Positions 1 through 8,589 of a stretch of 39,639 bases of DNA are shown piece by piece. Below the pieces are notes generated by a model. The model was not told the DNA's origin, searched no databases, and saw nothing but the letters and a program-made list of their open reading frames with translations. The translations under genes were made by a program, and so were the position numbers. The DNA is from an uncultured Lachnospiraceae bacterium. Lineage in GTDB: Bacteria > Bacillota > Clostridia > Lachnospirales > Lachnospiraceae. The stretch is from contig CASWVG010000022.1 in the NCBI GenBank assembly GCA_949472775.1, positions 1 to 39,639 on the forward strand, given 5' to 3'. Position 1 is the first letter of the stretch. Every line of letters begins with the position of its first letter.

Positions 1-1
1 T

Positions 2-1216
2 CTAGCCTACCCGCATGAATAGCTGCAGAAAACTGGAGCACATGGGCAGTACCGTATTTCCCATGCCCTGCACACAGGCCCGCACAATATAGAGCAGATA
101 CAAAAGCCAGAAGAAGGCCGCCAGAATCTTTAGAAAGGTACAGCCAATTTCCAGTGTCTGCATAAGTACCTTTTCCTCGCCCGATAAAAAACACCTGAGA
201 ATGGGATCTCCAAAGGTTAACATAATAAAGGACATGAAAAGGGACGTCACAACTCCAAGCACACAGGCAGCGCCAAGTCCTTTTCTCACCCTCTCATAGT
301 CACCGGCGCCTGCATTCTGTCCCGTATAGGACACCACCGCATAACTGTAAGAGACCGCCGCCGTCTCAAGCAGCCCGTACAGTTTATTGGCCGCCGTGAA
401 CCCTGCCACAAAAATTGTGCCAAAACTGTTGATGACCGACTGTACGGCTACGCCGCCAAGTCCTGTAATTACATTCTGCAGTCCCATTGGAAGCCCCAGG
501 CAGAGAAGCTGGCAGAGCCTTTCCGGCCTGATCCGAAAATCTGCGCGGCCAGGCAGAGCAAAACCGCCGGTTCTGACCGCCCACAGGCAGCAGACCGCAG
601 ACAGCATCTGCGATAGCAGTGTGGCAAATGCTGCCCCAAATACCCCCAGATGCAGTATTACCACAAACAGAAAATCCAGAACAATATTGCAGACCGCCGC
701 CAGGGAAACAGCGATAAGCGGCGTCCTGCTGTCGCCCGCCGCCCTCAGAAACGCCGCCAGAATATTATAGCAAAACGAAATGCACACGCCGCCATAGAGT
801 GTCCGCAGATAGATCTGCGCCATCCCGATCATGTCCTGCGGCGTGTGAAGCCATGCCAATACAGGTTTACATAATATTATTCCAAACCCAGTAAACAATA
901 TGCTTAAAACAAGACACAGCAGAAGACTTCCCCCCATGTCTTTTTTCAGTTCTTCCTCATTGTGACTTCCAAACCGTTTCGCCATGCTGATAGAAAAACC
1001 CTGCGTAATCCCCTGCACACACCCAAACATGACAAACACCAGCCACTCTGTCGCACCCAGAGCAGCCAGTGCCGTCACACCGAGATATTTTCCAACAATC
1101 ATTGTGTCCACAAAGGTATATAACTGCTGGAACACATTGCCGATCAACAGAGAGAATGCAAAGCCGGACAGCAGGACAAACGGATTACCCCTGGTCATGT
1201 CTTTCGCGCCTTTCAT
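2..1216 (-). CDS. MATE family multidrug efflux transporter (C-terminus cut by window edge)
   Basis: Integral membrane antiporter of the MATE family, expected to export drugs or metabolites using a Na+ or H+ gradient. The 404 visible residues contain about eleven hydrophobic segments. The N-terminal motif NPFVLLSGFAFSLLIGNVFQ and the following LYTFVDTMIVGKYLG are typical of the first MATE helix pair, and AAFLRAAGDSRTP and QNAGAGDYERV are typical family loops. MATE proteins are usually about 450 residues, so roughly 45 C-terminal residues lie beyond the left edge. The ATG at 1216 has AAAGGA about 6 nt upstream; an alternative in-frame ATG is at 1198. It lies 25 nt downstream of the coiled-coil gene, so the two are probably co-transcribed. 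The substrate cannot be read from sequence. Confidence 0.93.
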   Translation of the reverse strand: MKGAKDMTRGNPFVLLSGFAFSLLIGNVFQQLYTFVDTMIVGKYLGVTALAALGATEWLVFVMFGCVQGITQGFSISMAKRFGSHNEEELKKDMGGSLLLCLVLSILFTGFGIILCKPVLAWLHTPQDMIGMAQIYLRTLYGGVCISFCYNILAAFLRAAGDSRTPLIAVSLAAVCNIVLDFLFVVILHLGVFGAAFATLLSQMLSAVCCLWAVRTGGFALPGRADFRIRPERLCQLLCLGLPMGLQNVITGLGGVAVQSVINSFGTIFVAGFTAANKLYGLLETAAVSYSYAVVSYTGQNAGAGDYERVRKGLGAACVLGVVTSLFMSFIMLTFGDPILRCFLSGEEKVLMQTLEIGCTFLKILAAFFWLLYLLYIVRACVQGMGNTVLPMCSSFLQLFMRVG

Positions 1217-1241
1217 ACTTATCCTTTTCCTTCCTCTCCTA

Positions 1242-1859
1242 CTATTCTATATTCCCTTCCGTCCCGGCCGAGGCTTCCGCCTCCATGCCCTCGGGCATCT
1301 CCACATTCGTCTCCGCATTCTGGGACTCTTCAAAGGGATCGGCGTACTCCTTCTCCTCCTCTTCGCCCCAGAGGGACTCCCACTCCTTGTGTTCCCCCTC
1401 CATATTCATGGCTGCCATCTCCTTGGCCATCTTGTAAATGTCCATGTTAAAGTCCATCAGCTTCTTTTCGTCCTGCGCGGGCACGCGGTCCCCCCGGCTG
1501 ATTCTTCTGGCGATCTCCAGACACTTGGCCATCTCCTCGCCGTACTCTCTCATGGCATCGCCCTGCTGTTCCGCCACCATGCTGTTAAAGATGCCGACCT
1601 CCTGCTCGATCAGTTCGTCAAGCGTCTTCTCGTTTTTATTGATCTGGCCGGAAAGCTCATCGATTTTTTCCTGCAATTCCTTTTCCCGCTCCAGATAGGC
1701 CTCGGAAAACTCAAAGGTCACGCCCAGTTCCTCGCTTTTCTTCCGTGCTTCTTCCAGCTTTTTGCGGTTTTCCTCCCGCTGCTTCACAAAGTCTCTCTTT
1801 TGTCCTCTGAGGAGACTGATCTGTTGCCTGTAGGCTTTCTGCGCTTCGCCGATTTTCAT
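1242..1859 (-). CDS. Hypothetical coiled-coil protein
   Basis: Unrecognised 205-residue soluble protein. Residues 1-95 are highly charged, with heptad-like Leu/Ile spacing (KKLEEARKKSEEL, LQEKIDELSGQINK), which predicts a long coiled coil. The middle is helical and the last 45 residues are very acidic, with a GEEEEKE run and low complexity. There is no signal peptide or membrane segment. The ATG at 1859 follows AAGGAAG with good spacing. It is the first gene of a probable two-gene unit with the MATE transporter downstream. A TTATGTAAACC motif lies 61 nt upstream of the start. Function unknown; a structural or scaffold role is only a guess. Confidence 0.8.
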   Translation of the reverse strand: MKIGEAQKAYRQQISLLRGQKRDFVKQREENRKKLEEARKKSEELGVTFEFSEAYLEREKELQEKIDELSGQINKNEKTLDELIEQEVGIFNSMVAEQQGDAMREYGEEMAKCLEIARRISRGDRVPAQDEKKLMDFNMDIYKMAKEMAAMNMEGEHKEWESLWGEEEEKEYADPFEESQNAETNVEMPEGMEAEASAGTEGNIE

Positions 1860-1919
1860 AGCATCACTTCCTTTTGATGGTAAGACACTTCCCTGTGTCC
1901 GTGGTTTATGATTATCCAG

Positions 1920-1930
1920 TTATGTAAACC
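1920..1930 (+). repeat. Isolated copy of the TTATGTAAACC motif
   Basis: Single exact copy of the 11-bp motif that is clustered at 25403-25582 and 38394-38438. A degenerate inverted copy (GGTTTATGATTAT) begins at 1903, so the site forms an imperfect dyad. As in the other two places it lies just upstream of a minus-strand gene, reading GGTTTACATAA in that gene's direction. Confidence 0.6.
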
Positions 1931-2080
1931 ATCCTGTCTGGATATTCGGTTTCGTCTGCTTTATATATCGGCATACTGACACGATTTCCACAGGTTCATC
2001 TGCCTGCCGGACCGCCGTTTGGTAAGCTGCATAGATGAGAAGTGCGCAACCTTTTTCCATGAACTTTAAAGAAAATCCTA

Positions 2081-2109
2081 TTGCCTGTACCAAACCGCCG
2101 TGCTATAGT
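2081..2109 (+). promoter_or_regulatory. Sigma-A promoter for the Cys-rich gene
   Basis: TTGCCT at 2081-2086 and TATAGT at 2104-2109 are separated by exactly 17 bp, upstream of the GGAGG at 2138-2142 that serves the ATG at 2151. Confidence 0.7.
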
Positions 2110-2150
2110 GTACATACAATCAGACTATAAAAGATATGGAGGTTAAAAGC

Positions 2151-2591
2151 ATGGCAGAGTCGCATAAAAAAGGATTAAATGCCGAGCTGGTAGAAAATGA
2201 TCTGGAGAATTGCTGTCGACAGGAAACGACATGCGGACAATGTCAGAAAAACAATTGTATCATAGGATACGGAAAACAGTGCATCGCCGCTTACAAGCAG
2301 ACACCAAAAAAAGATGTGGCAAAGGGGATGGCGCATATCCCTACCATGGACTTCAAGGTGTTTGACGAATTGGAATTGGAGACGGCGATCGCACATATAT
2401 TGAAGGAATGTAAGGACTGCAAGGAGGAACATACGGAAGACTGTATCATCAATGTAATAAGAAGCTGTTACGAAGTGGGACTGTTAGGTGACGTACAGCC
2501 GTATGAAGGCAGTGCACTGCAGTATCTTATGTATATCAAGGAGAACTTCCCCGATAAGTCTCTCCGAATCGCCAGTCTCTACACGAGCTGA
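2151..2591 (+). CDS. Cysteine-rich hypothetical protein
   Basis: Unrecognised 146-residue protein with twelve cysteines, many in pairs. Two clusters stand out near the N-terminus (CC..ETTCGQCQKNNC) and in the middle (CKDCKEEHTEDC), the latter suggesting a metal or Fe-S site. It has no signal peptide or membrane segment. The start at 2151 is preferred over the in-frame ATG at 2136, because GGAGG (2138-2142) lies 8 nt before 2151 and inside the longer reading. It has its own 17-bp-spaced promoter and is followed by a terminator hairpin at 2627-2656, so it looks monocistronic. Metal binding is inferred only from cysteine spacing. Confidence 0.8.
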   Translation: MAESHKKGLNAELVENDLENCCRQETTCGQCQKNNCIIGYGKQCIAAYKQTPKKDVAKGMAHIPTMDFKVFDELELETAIAHILKECKDCKEEHTEDCIINVIRSCYEVGLLGDVQPYEGSALQYLMYIKENFPDKSLRIASLYTS

Positions 2592-2626
2592 TACATTTTC
2601 CCTTTTGTCGCCAGGAAACGACACGG

Positions 2627-2656
2627 AGCACCCAGGAGAAATCTTAGGTGCTTTTC
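2627..2656 (+). terminator. Intrinsic terminator of the Cys-rich gene
   Basis: AGCACC (2627-2632) pairs with GGTGCT (2647-2652), with partial inner pairing AGGA/TCTT, followed by a TTTTCTTCT tract. It lies 36 nt after the stop codon. Confidence 0.6.
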
Positions 2657-2760
2657 TTCTGTCCAGTTGGTTCTTTGACAAAACAAACCACATAAAGTCG
2701 GGCAGACCACCTTCAACAAAGTTATACTGCAATTACAGCAAACGCAAAGGAGACAAAAAC

Positions 2761-3618
2761 ATGGAATGGATGAAAGTAGTCGGAGATGCTATTGATTACA
2801 TTGAAACGCATATCACAGAGGAACTCAACACAGAAGTCGTGGCTAAGCACGTCTGCATCTCGCCCTTCTACTTCCAGAAAGGCTTTGGTATGCTCTGTGG
2901 ATACACGGTTTCGGAGTACATCCGTAACCGCAGGCTTGCCCTTGCAGGCGGGGAACTGACTGCCGGCGATGTAAAGATCATTGACCTGGCGCTCAAATAC
3001 GGCTACGACTCCCCCGACAGCTTTGCCAAAGCTTTCACCCGTTTCCACGGCATCACACCCTCTATGGCGCGCAAAGAGGGCGTGACCCTGAAATCCTTTG
3101 CCCCGCTGAAACTGACAATCTCTTTGAAAGGTGGTTATCTGATGGATTACAGAATTACGAAAAAGGAAAGTTTTACGGTACTCGGCGTTTCCCGCATCTT
3201 CAGTTACGAAAACGCCAAGCAGGATATCCCCGCATTCTGGGAAGAACACTATGCGCAGGAAAAATGCAGATATGTGGAGGGGAGGTTCGGAATCAACATC
3301 GACAGTTCTATGGGAAATGAAAGCTTTACCTATCTGATCGCAGATCTCTATGATCCTGCCGCAGATATCCCGGAAGGCTTCGAGGTAACAACCATTCCCG
3401 CTTTCACATGGGCTGTCTTTCCCTGCATCGGTCCCCTGCCGGATGCCCTGCAGGACGTCAACACCCGGATTTTCTCCGAATGGCTCCCCGCCTTAAAGGA
3501 GTATAAATTCGCGGCTGGCTACTGTATCGAAATGTACGACCGGCCCGAGAAATACCCGAAGGGGACTTCCGATGAAAATTATCTCTCGGAAATCTGGATT
3601 CCTGTTGCCAAAAAGTAA
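2761..3618 (+). CDS. AraC family transcriptional regulator with GyrI-like effector domain
   Basis: Predicted one-component regulator of 285 residues. Residues 8-105 form the double helix-turn-helix of AraC/XylS proteins (VVAKHVCISPFYFQKGFG, then IIDLALKYGYDSPDSFAKAF and the signature FHGITPSMARK). Residues from about 118 to the end match the GyrI-like/effector-binding fold (MDYRITKKESFTVLG and the terminal SEIWIPV). In SoxS/Rob-like proteins of this layout the GyrI-like domain binds small hydrophobic or cationic ligands. The ATG at 2761 has AAAGGAG 7 nt upstream; the reading frame is open far 5' but carries no better start. It is convergent with hsdR, and the two stop codons are only 28 nt apart. 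Confidence 0.92.
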   Translation: MEWMKVVGDAIDYIETHITEELNTEVVAKHVCISPFYFQKGFGMLCGYTVSEYIRNRRLALAGGELTAGDVKIIDLALKYGYDSPDSFAKAFTRFHGITPSMARKEGVTLKSFAPLKLTISLKGGYLMDYRITKKESFTVLGVSRIFSYENAKQDIPAFWEEHYAQEKCRYVEGRFGINIDSSMGNESFTYLIADLYDPAADIPEGFEVTTIPAFTWAVFPCIGPLPDALQDVNTRIFSEWLPALKEYKFAAGYCIEMYDRPEKYPKGTSDENYLSEIWIPVAKK

Positions 3619-3627
3619 GTTCATTTT

Positions 3628-3658
3628 GCGATGGCCTGCTGAAACGTCAGGCCATCGC
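3628..3658. terminator. Perfect 11-bp inverted repeat between convergent genes
   Basis: GCGATGGCCTG (3628-3638) and CAGGCCATCGC (3648-3658) flank a 9-nt loop. The right arm lies inside the last codons of hsdR and the hsdR stop (3647-3649) sits at the loop edge. A T-rich tract is missing on both strands, so it may act as a bidirectional barrier or mRNA 3'-end stabiliser rather than a classical intrinsic terminator. Confidence 0.5.
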
Positions 3659-6600
3659 ATTGGCATTGATCTGTTCAATTACCTTTCTGATTCCTGTCCA
3701 GACATCCATGTCCGTAAAGATTTCTACCACACTCCCTTTATCTGTGAAGGGGGATTGCTGCAAGACAGAAAAGTCTTTTAGCAAACCGTTATGAACAATA
3801 TATTCGACGATTTGATTCACAAAATAAATCTGCCTGCTGTCCATCCTCGAACCATTCAGATATTCTGCAAACGCCTCTTTCGCCGCATTCATATCCAGCC
3901 CGACAATTTCCCGGACAAACTCTCCAAGCGGCTTCTCCCCGTACTCTCTCTCATAATCCTCTCTGGTTCCAAGCTCTCCCCAGAGAATTTCTTCAAGCGA
4001 CTGCACATCAAAGTCACTGAGAGGTTTATTGCCTCTTAATTTCACAATGGCAATATGATTCTTATTCTGGCGGATATAATACTCCGCTTTCTCCTTATAA
4101 TTTTTTAAATCGCCGCTTTCCAGCTCCGCCTCGTACCACTCTGTTGACAAAATATCGTCCGCAAAATTCGTCTCATACTTAGCCACTTTCTGCGGAATAT
4201 ATTTCATCAGACTACGAAGCTCCTCACGGATATATTCAAGCTCATCAATACCAGCATCATCCACATAACCTGTCTGTAAAATTTTCTGAATCAGATCTGT
4301 TTTTACTTGGATTTCCGGGATATTGGCCACACCCGCTATTGCCTTCACATGTTTTAGCAGATCACCTTTTGCCTTGGTATACGTCTTATCTGACAAATAT
4401 GCCAGTTCCATGCCGTACATCAGTGCATCAAAACGTACCGCGCAAGCCTCATCCTGATCCGGCAGAATAAGCGGCGCAAGTTCCTCCTTGACCGTCTGCG
4501 TGTCTTCATAGCTGATAGACTGGTAGCCATTCGCATCAGAATACATTTCAACATGCTTTAGGCGCTGCCTTACCGCGAAGCTTTCTCTGTTAAGTTCCTG
4601 CACCTTGCCGCTCATCGTCTTAACCAGTTTTTCCCGATACGCAATCAGTCGATTTACCTGGCGGCTTGCATCCTGCAGTTTATAGGCAATCTGAAATTCC
4701 AGATTAAAAATTGCACTTTGCAATGCCATCTGATTCGCAGTCGGTTTCCCTTCGTTAACCCTGAAGAAAGCAAAGTTGCCGCAAAAATCAAAGATATAGA
4801 ACTTCTGCTTATCCTCCCCATCCACCAATCCCGGACACAATCTGGTGCCCCGGCCAATCATCTGCCAAAATTTTGCCCGACTTAACACTTTTTTAAAAAA
4901 GACAAGATTTAACACTTCCGGCACGTCGATTCCCGTATCCAGCATGTCCACAGAAATAGCAATCTGCGGCAGTTTCCCCGTCTCTGCAAACTCATCTATC
5001 GCCTTTTGCGCATATGCCGTGTGGTTGTCTATCACCCTCGCAAAATCCTGTCCGTTTTTGGACAAATAAGGGTATTCTTTATTGAAAATCTCAAAAATCT
5101 TTTCTGCATGATTGTGATTCACCGCAAAAATAATCGTTTTTCCTAATTTCTGCCCATAATCAGTTTTCAACCCCTCATTCATTAAAACACGGATAACCTG
5201 TTTGATGGTATCTTCATTAAAAAGCCACTTATTGATGGCAGAGGACTGTATTCTTTCCGGGAAATTGCCGTTCTCATCCTTAAATGTGTTCTCATATGCC
5301 TCTCTGTCTTCCTGAGACAGTTCATCGTAAGCAATCCCCTGCTCGATAAATTTTACTTCCGACTCCACCGACAGATAGTCAACTAAAAACCCATCCGTCA
5401 CCGCCTGGGCCAAATCATAACCGTAAGTCGGCACCCCATCCTCCAGATCAAAAATGGAATATGTGTTTTTATCAATGTCCTCTTTCGGCGTTGCTGTCAA
5501 TCCCACCAGCAGAGCGTCAAAATAAGTAAAAATGTCTCTATATTTATTGTAAATAGACCTGTGCGCTTCATCGCAGATGACCAAATCAAAGTGCCCGCAG
5601 GAAAAAATTTTGCCCTCCTGATCCACTGCATCATCAATCAGATGTATCATCGTCTGATAAGTGGAAAAAACACATCTGGCATTATAATTATTTTTTTCCT
5701 CCACCACGTTTACAACAGACAGTTCCTCGGTAAACTGATTCACAAAGCTCCTCTTAGCCTGTGTAACCAGAGAATTTCGATCCGCCAGAAACAGAACGTT
5801 TCTAATCCAGCCGGCATGCATCAATGCCTTGCAGAGCGCAATCACCGTTCTGGTCTTCCCTGCTCCTGTAGCCATGACAAGAAGCGCTTTTCTTCGGTTT
5901 CCCTCTCCAAAGCTGTCACACACCGCCCGGATGGCCGCTTCCTGATAGTATCTTCCCGCAATCTTCTGATCCACCACAATATTTTTTAACGATGTTCGCT
6001 CACTTCGCAAGTTAAACCATTTTTCCAAATCCCTTTTGGAGTAAACCCCGGACACCTGTCTCTCCGGGTACTGTCCGTCAATGATTCTTGTATCAAAACC
6101 ATTCGTCAGAAAAATAACCGGCCTTCTCTGATACTTCTGTTCCAGAATATCTGCATAAAGTTTTGCCTGCTGCCGCCCTCTGGCCACATCCTCACAAGTA
6201 CTTTTCGCCTCGACAACGGCGAGCGGTTTATGTGCATCATCATAGAGTACATAATCCGCATATCCTTTCCCCGATTGGTTTGGCATCCCCTCAATTTTCA
6301 CCTCGTTGAGCCAGTTCTTCCCCTCAACCCAGCCCGCATCCCGAAGCATAAAATCAATATAAATTTTCCTCGTTTTATATTCGGATAAATCTAACGGCTT
6401 AGGCACATACGCAGGACGCTTGTTTTCCCTTCTCCTTGTAAGCTCCTCTTTCAAAGCTTTATTTTCTTCTATCAGCGCCTGCAGATCCACATCTGCAAAC
6501 GTTCTGTGCGACGCCTGCTGCTCCGGCAGCTCGCTGCTGATAAGTGACGAGTCAAATTGGCGTTCCTCATAATTCTCCGCGTAACAACAGGCCACAAAAT

Positions 6601-6955
6601 CCAGAAAGATAAATAAGTTCTTTAAGCAGAGAGATGCCTCGTCAAAAGTAATTTTTGCCCCCGCATGAGCTGCCCGGTTACCCATTTTGCGAATCAGATC
6701 CATCCGCCGCCACAACCCCTTATCTACAAGAACGCGAAACTCCTCCGCACTCATCAGACTATGTAAATTATCCTGGTAAGGCTTTTGTAGAGATGCGTCA
6801 ACAGAATACAGCCATTTGACGGCAAACTCCATCGCGCGGCGGCAGTTGATGACACAGGCTTCCCTGTCAATTGGAAACAGTTTCTCGGAAGATATGGCGA
6901 CTTCCGAAAAGCTGTCGAACTGTTTTTCTTCTTTTAGATAATCAAAGTTAGTCAT
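3647..6955 (-). CDS. hsdR: Type I restriction endonuclease, R subunit
   Basis: Motor and nuclease subunit of a type I restriction-modification enzyme: ATP-driven DNA translocation and cleavage of unmodified DNA. The 1102 residues hold, in order: a DUF4145-like N-terminal helical domain (about 25-125), a PD-(D/E)xK nuclease with D234 and E249-A-K251, Walker A ATGAGKT (362-368), Walker B DEAH (462-465), LTATP (486-490) and the helicase motif QMIGRGTR. The C-terminal part is EcoEI-like. The ATG at 6955 has GGAGG closely upstream. The partners hsdM and hsdS are on the same strand but 6.5 kb upstream, separated by the four-gene AT-rich cassette. The protein looks full length and intact, so the split locus may still be functional. 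Whether it is transcribed from its own promoter is unclear. Confidence 0.96.
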   Translation of the reverse strand: MTNFDYLKEEKQFDSFSEVAISSEKLFPIDREACVINCRRAMEFAVKWLYSVDASLQKPYQDNLHSLMSAEEFRVLVDKGLWRRMDLIRKMGNRAAHAGAKITFDEASLCLKNLFIFLDFVACCYAENYEERQFDSSLISSELPEQQASHRTFADVDLQALIEENKALKEELTRRRENKRPAYVPKPLDLSEYKTRKIYIDFMLRDAGWVEGKNWLNEVKIEGMPNQSGKGYADYVLYDDAHKPLAVVEAKSTCEDVARGRQQAKLYADILEQKYQRRPVIFLTNGFDTRIIDGQYPERQVSGVYSKRDLEKWFNLRSERTSLKNIVVDQKIAGRYYQEAAIRAVCDSFGEGNRRKALLVMATGAGKTRTVIALCKALMHAGWIRNVLFLADRNSLVTQAKRSFVNQFTEELSVVNVVEEKNNYNARCVFSTYQTMIHLIDDAVDQEGKIFSCGHFDLVICDEAHRSIYNKYRDIFTYFDALLVGLTATPKEDIDKNTYSIFDLEDGVPTYGYDLAQAVTDGFLVDYLSVESEVKFIEQGIAYDELSQEDREAYENTFKDENGNFPERIQSSAINKWLFNEDTIKQVIRVLMNEGLKTDYGQKLGKTIIFAVNHNHAEKIFEIFNKEYPYLSKNGQDFARVIDNHTAYAQKAIDEFAETGKLPQIAISVDMLDTGIDVPEVLNLVFFKKVLSRAKFWQMIGRGTRLCPGLVDGEDKQKFYIFDFCGNFAFFRVNEGKPTANQMALQSAIFNLEFQIAYKLQDASRQVNRLIAYREKLVKTMSGKVQELNRESFAVRQRLKHVEMYSDANGYQSISYEDTQTVKEELAPLILPDQDEACAVRFDALMYGMELAYLSDKTYTKAKGDLLKHVKAIAGVANIPEIQVKTDLIQKILQTGYVDDAGIDELEYIREELRSLMKYIPQKVAKYETNFADDILSTEWYEAELESGDLKNYKEKAEYYIRQNKNHIAIVKLRGNKPLSDFDVQSLEEILWGELGTREDYEREYGEKPLGEFVREIVGLDMNAAKEAFAEYLNGSRMDSRQIYFVNQIVEYIVHNGLLKDFSVLQQSPFTDKGSVVEIFTDMDVWTGIRKVIEQINANAMA

Positions 6956-7256
6956 GGGTGACCTCCATTGTGCTAAAATTCATTCAGCCAACGTCTCTAT
7001 CACTTTGCAGGTAATAAGTCCTTCGTAATAATAGCTACATACTATTCCTTATTATGTGTACTTTTCAGTCATTTATCGTAACCAGCCATTTCGGTTCCAA
7101 ACTACTACTTGTTAAGTTCATACTACACCATCAAATCTAGTCAGTTTCTCAATTTCTATACTATTACCCACAGTTAAAAAAACCAACTTTTGTACTCACT
7201 TATAACCTGCCATTGTTTCTCTATCCATTTCGAAATCCTCTCCTGCCTTTGAAATT
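6956..7256. other. AT-rich intergenic gap between hsdR and the HNH gene
   Basis: About 300 bases without a credible gene. Its composition resembles the cassette rather than hsdR, so the junction of inserted DNA is probably near 6960-7000. Apart from the hsdR ribosome-binding site (GGAGGTCA just upstream of 6955) no clear promoter, repeat or terminator was found. Confidence 0.5.
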
Positions 7257-7910
7257 TCACTCGCTACTATTGTTAACCTTTTTATAATTTTTTGTTTTTT
7301 CGGCCACAAAACTATGTACAAAAAGTTGTTGTTTTCGAAATAATACATTACCAATCTTATAATATGCGCATTCAAGTTTTTTTCTTTTTTTTGAATCTTC
7401 CTCTAGCTGCATACGCTTTTCAATGTCATCATAAACTTGTTTTAGTTCATCAAGAAACCATGCCATCTGCTTGGTTGGACGATACAACTGCAAACGTTTA
7501 ATCATATCTCTCCCCAGCACATCTTCGGATTGAATTCGTCCACTTTCATCCCTGGTAAAAATAGTATTATAATCAATATCCACTGGATTATAAAAATATG
7601 GATTATTAATTTTATCTTCAGATATCTCTCCATCAAAAACATCGCTTTTCAAGCGGTTGCAAATCGGACAGGAATACATCAAGTTACGATAATCACAATC
7701 TAAATCATGCCTCTTAGCCTGTTCAAATTTTGCTCTTGGAATATAGTGATCTATCTGGAAAGGCAGCGGCATAATCCAATTATCATGCATATTACAGTAT
7801 GCACAACGGTTTTTGAAGTCAATCTTTAAGTATTCCTTATACGCATGGTAGTCATTGTATTTACTATCACAATTTCTTTTTATCATGTGTTTTCTAAATT
7901 GATATGTCAT
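7257..7910 (-). CDS. HNH endonuclease
   Basis: Predicted DNA-cleaving protein of 217 residues. The HNH/ββα-metal core is complete: zinc ligands C36-x2-C39 (CAYC), the catalytic D54-H55 in IDHYIPR, N76 in YRNLMYS, and the second zinc pair C81-x2-C84 (CPIC). The N-terminus is basic, and the C-terminal 100 residues are helical and charged with no recognised domain. The ATG at 7910 starts 10 nt after the stop of the receiver gene, so it is the last gene of the cassette operon. By position it could be the effector of a methyltransferase/kinase/receiver system. The family is widespread and the target cannot be deduced. Confidence 0.9.
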   Translation of the reverse strand: MTYQFRKHMIKRNCDSKYNDYHAYKEYLKIDFKNRCAYCNMHDNWIMPLPFQIDHYIPRAKFEQAKRHDLDCDYRNLMYSCPICNRLKSDVFDGEISEDKINNPYFYNPVDIDYNTIFTRDESGRIQSEDVLGRDMIKRLQLYRPTKQMAWFLDELKQVYDDIEKRMQLEEDSKKRKKLECAYYKIGNVLFRKQQLFVHSFVAEKTKNYKKVNNSSE

Positions 7911-7920
7911 CTTATATTAG

Positions 7921-8577
7921 TTACTCCAATATATTTTTATATTCTTTAAGAACCTTTAATGCATCTTCCATATCTGCCATATCATAGGCTTCATCAATAC
8001 CTGTCATCTCTATTGGGACATATTTGCTTAATTCACGTTCTATATCCAACAATTCTCCATACAGTTCGCCATCATATCCCGATTCAGCAATAACCTTATC
8101 CAAGCTTTGATCTCTTTTTATTTCCAATTCAGATCTTTTTTTCGTATATCTTTCCAAATTACGAATAATATGATAGACCATCTCTTTCGTCTCAACCGAA
8201 TCCGGTTTCATAAAAATTTCTTTTGCATATACCTTATCAGGATCTGCGCTATCATTTTTCTTACTGCTTTCTGGTACATTTGTAAGAATAACTACAGGAA
8301 ATTCCGGCACCAATTCATGCATAAAGTTAACCACTTCTATCCCTTCTAAAACTTCATCAAGTGTATCAAGCTTATAATCAACAATTAAACATTGAATTCT
8401 ATTTTCACGCACATCTTTAATCAGTTTTTCAAAAAGTTCTTCTCTAAACTTTTCTTTTCTTTCCAATTCATACAGCTTAAATGATTCTTCGCCCAATTGC
8501 TTAGCATTAAGCGCAAGTGATAGCATCACAGCGCTGGCCTCAGCCTTATCATCTTCTATCATACCAACATAAAACAT
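7921..8577 (-). CDS. Stand-alone response-regulator receiver protein
   Basis: Receiver-domain protein of 218 residues with all phosphorylation landmarks: acidic pocket E8-D9-D10, phospho-acceptor D67 in LIVDYKLD, T99 in VILTN and K124 in FMKP. It lacks a DNA-binding domain. The remaining 80 residues are helical and charged (RYTKKRSELEIKRDQ...) and do not match a known output domain. The insert between β1 and the acceptor Asp is longer than in CheY-like receivers. It starts 12 nt downstream of the kinase-like gene and precedes the HNH gene by 10 nt, so the natural reading is that the kinase phosphorylates it and it acts by protein contact. The partners are inferred from the operon only. Confidence 0.85.
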   Translation of the reverse strand: MFYVGMIEDDKAEASAVMLSLALNAKQLGEESFKLYELERKEKFREELFEKLIKDVRENRIQCLIVDYKLDTLDEVLEGIEVVNFMHELVPEFPVVILTNVPESSKKNDSADPDKVYAKEIFMKPDSVETKEMVYHIIRNLERYTKKRSELEIKRDQSLDKVIAESGYDGELYGELLDIERELSKYVPIEMTGIDEAYDMADMEDALKVLKEYKNILE

Positions 8578-8589
8578 TTGGCACCTCCC

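Noticed and set aside
984..1877. Long plus-strand frame opposite the MATE and coiled-coil genes
   Set aside because: It is the complement of two well supported genes; the translation has no domain and only repeats Leu/His/Phe-rich patterns of an antisense frame.
2675..2680. TTGACA upstream of the AraC gene as promoter
   Set aside because: No -10 box at 15-19 bp spacing.
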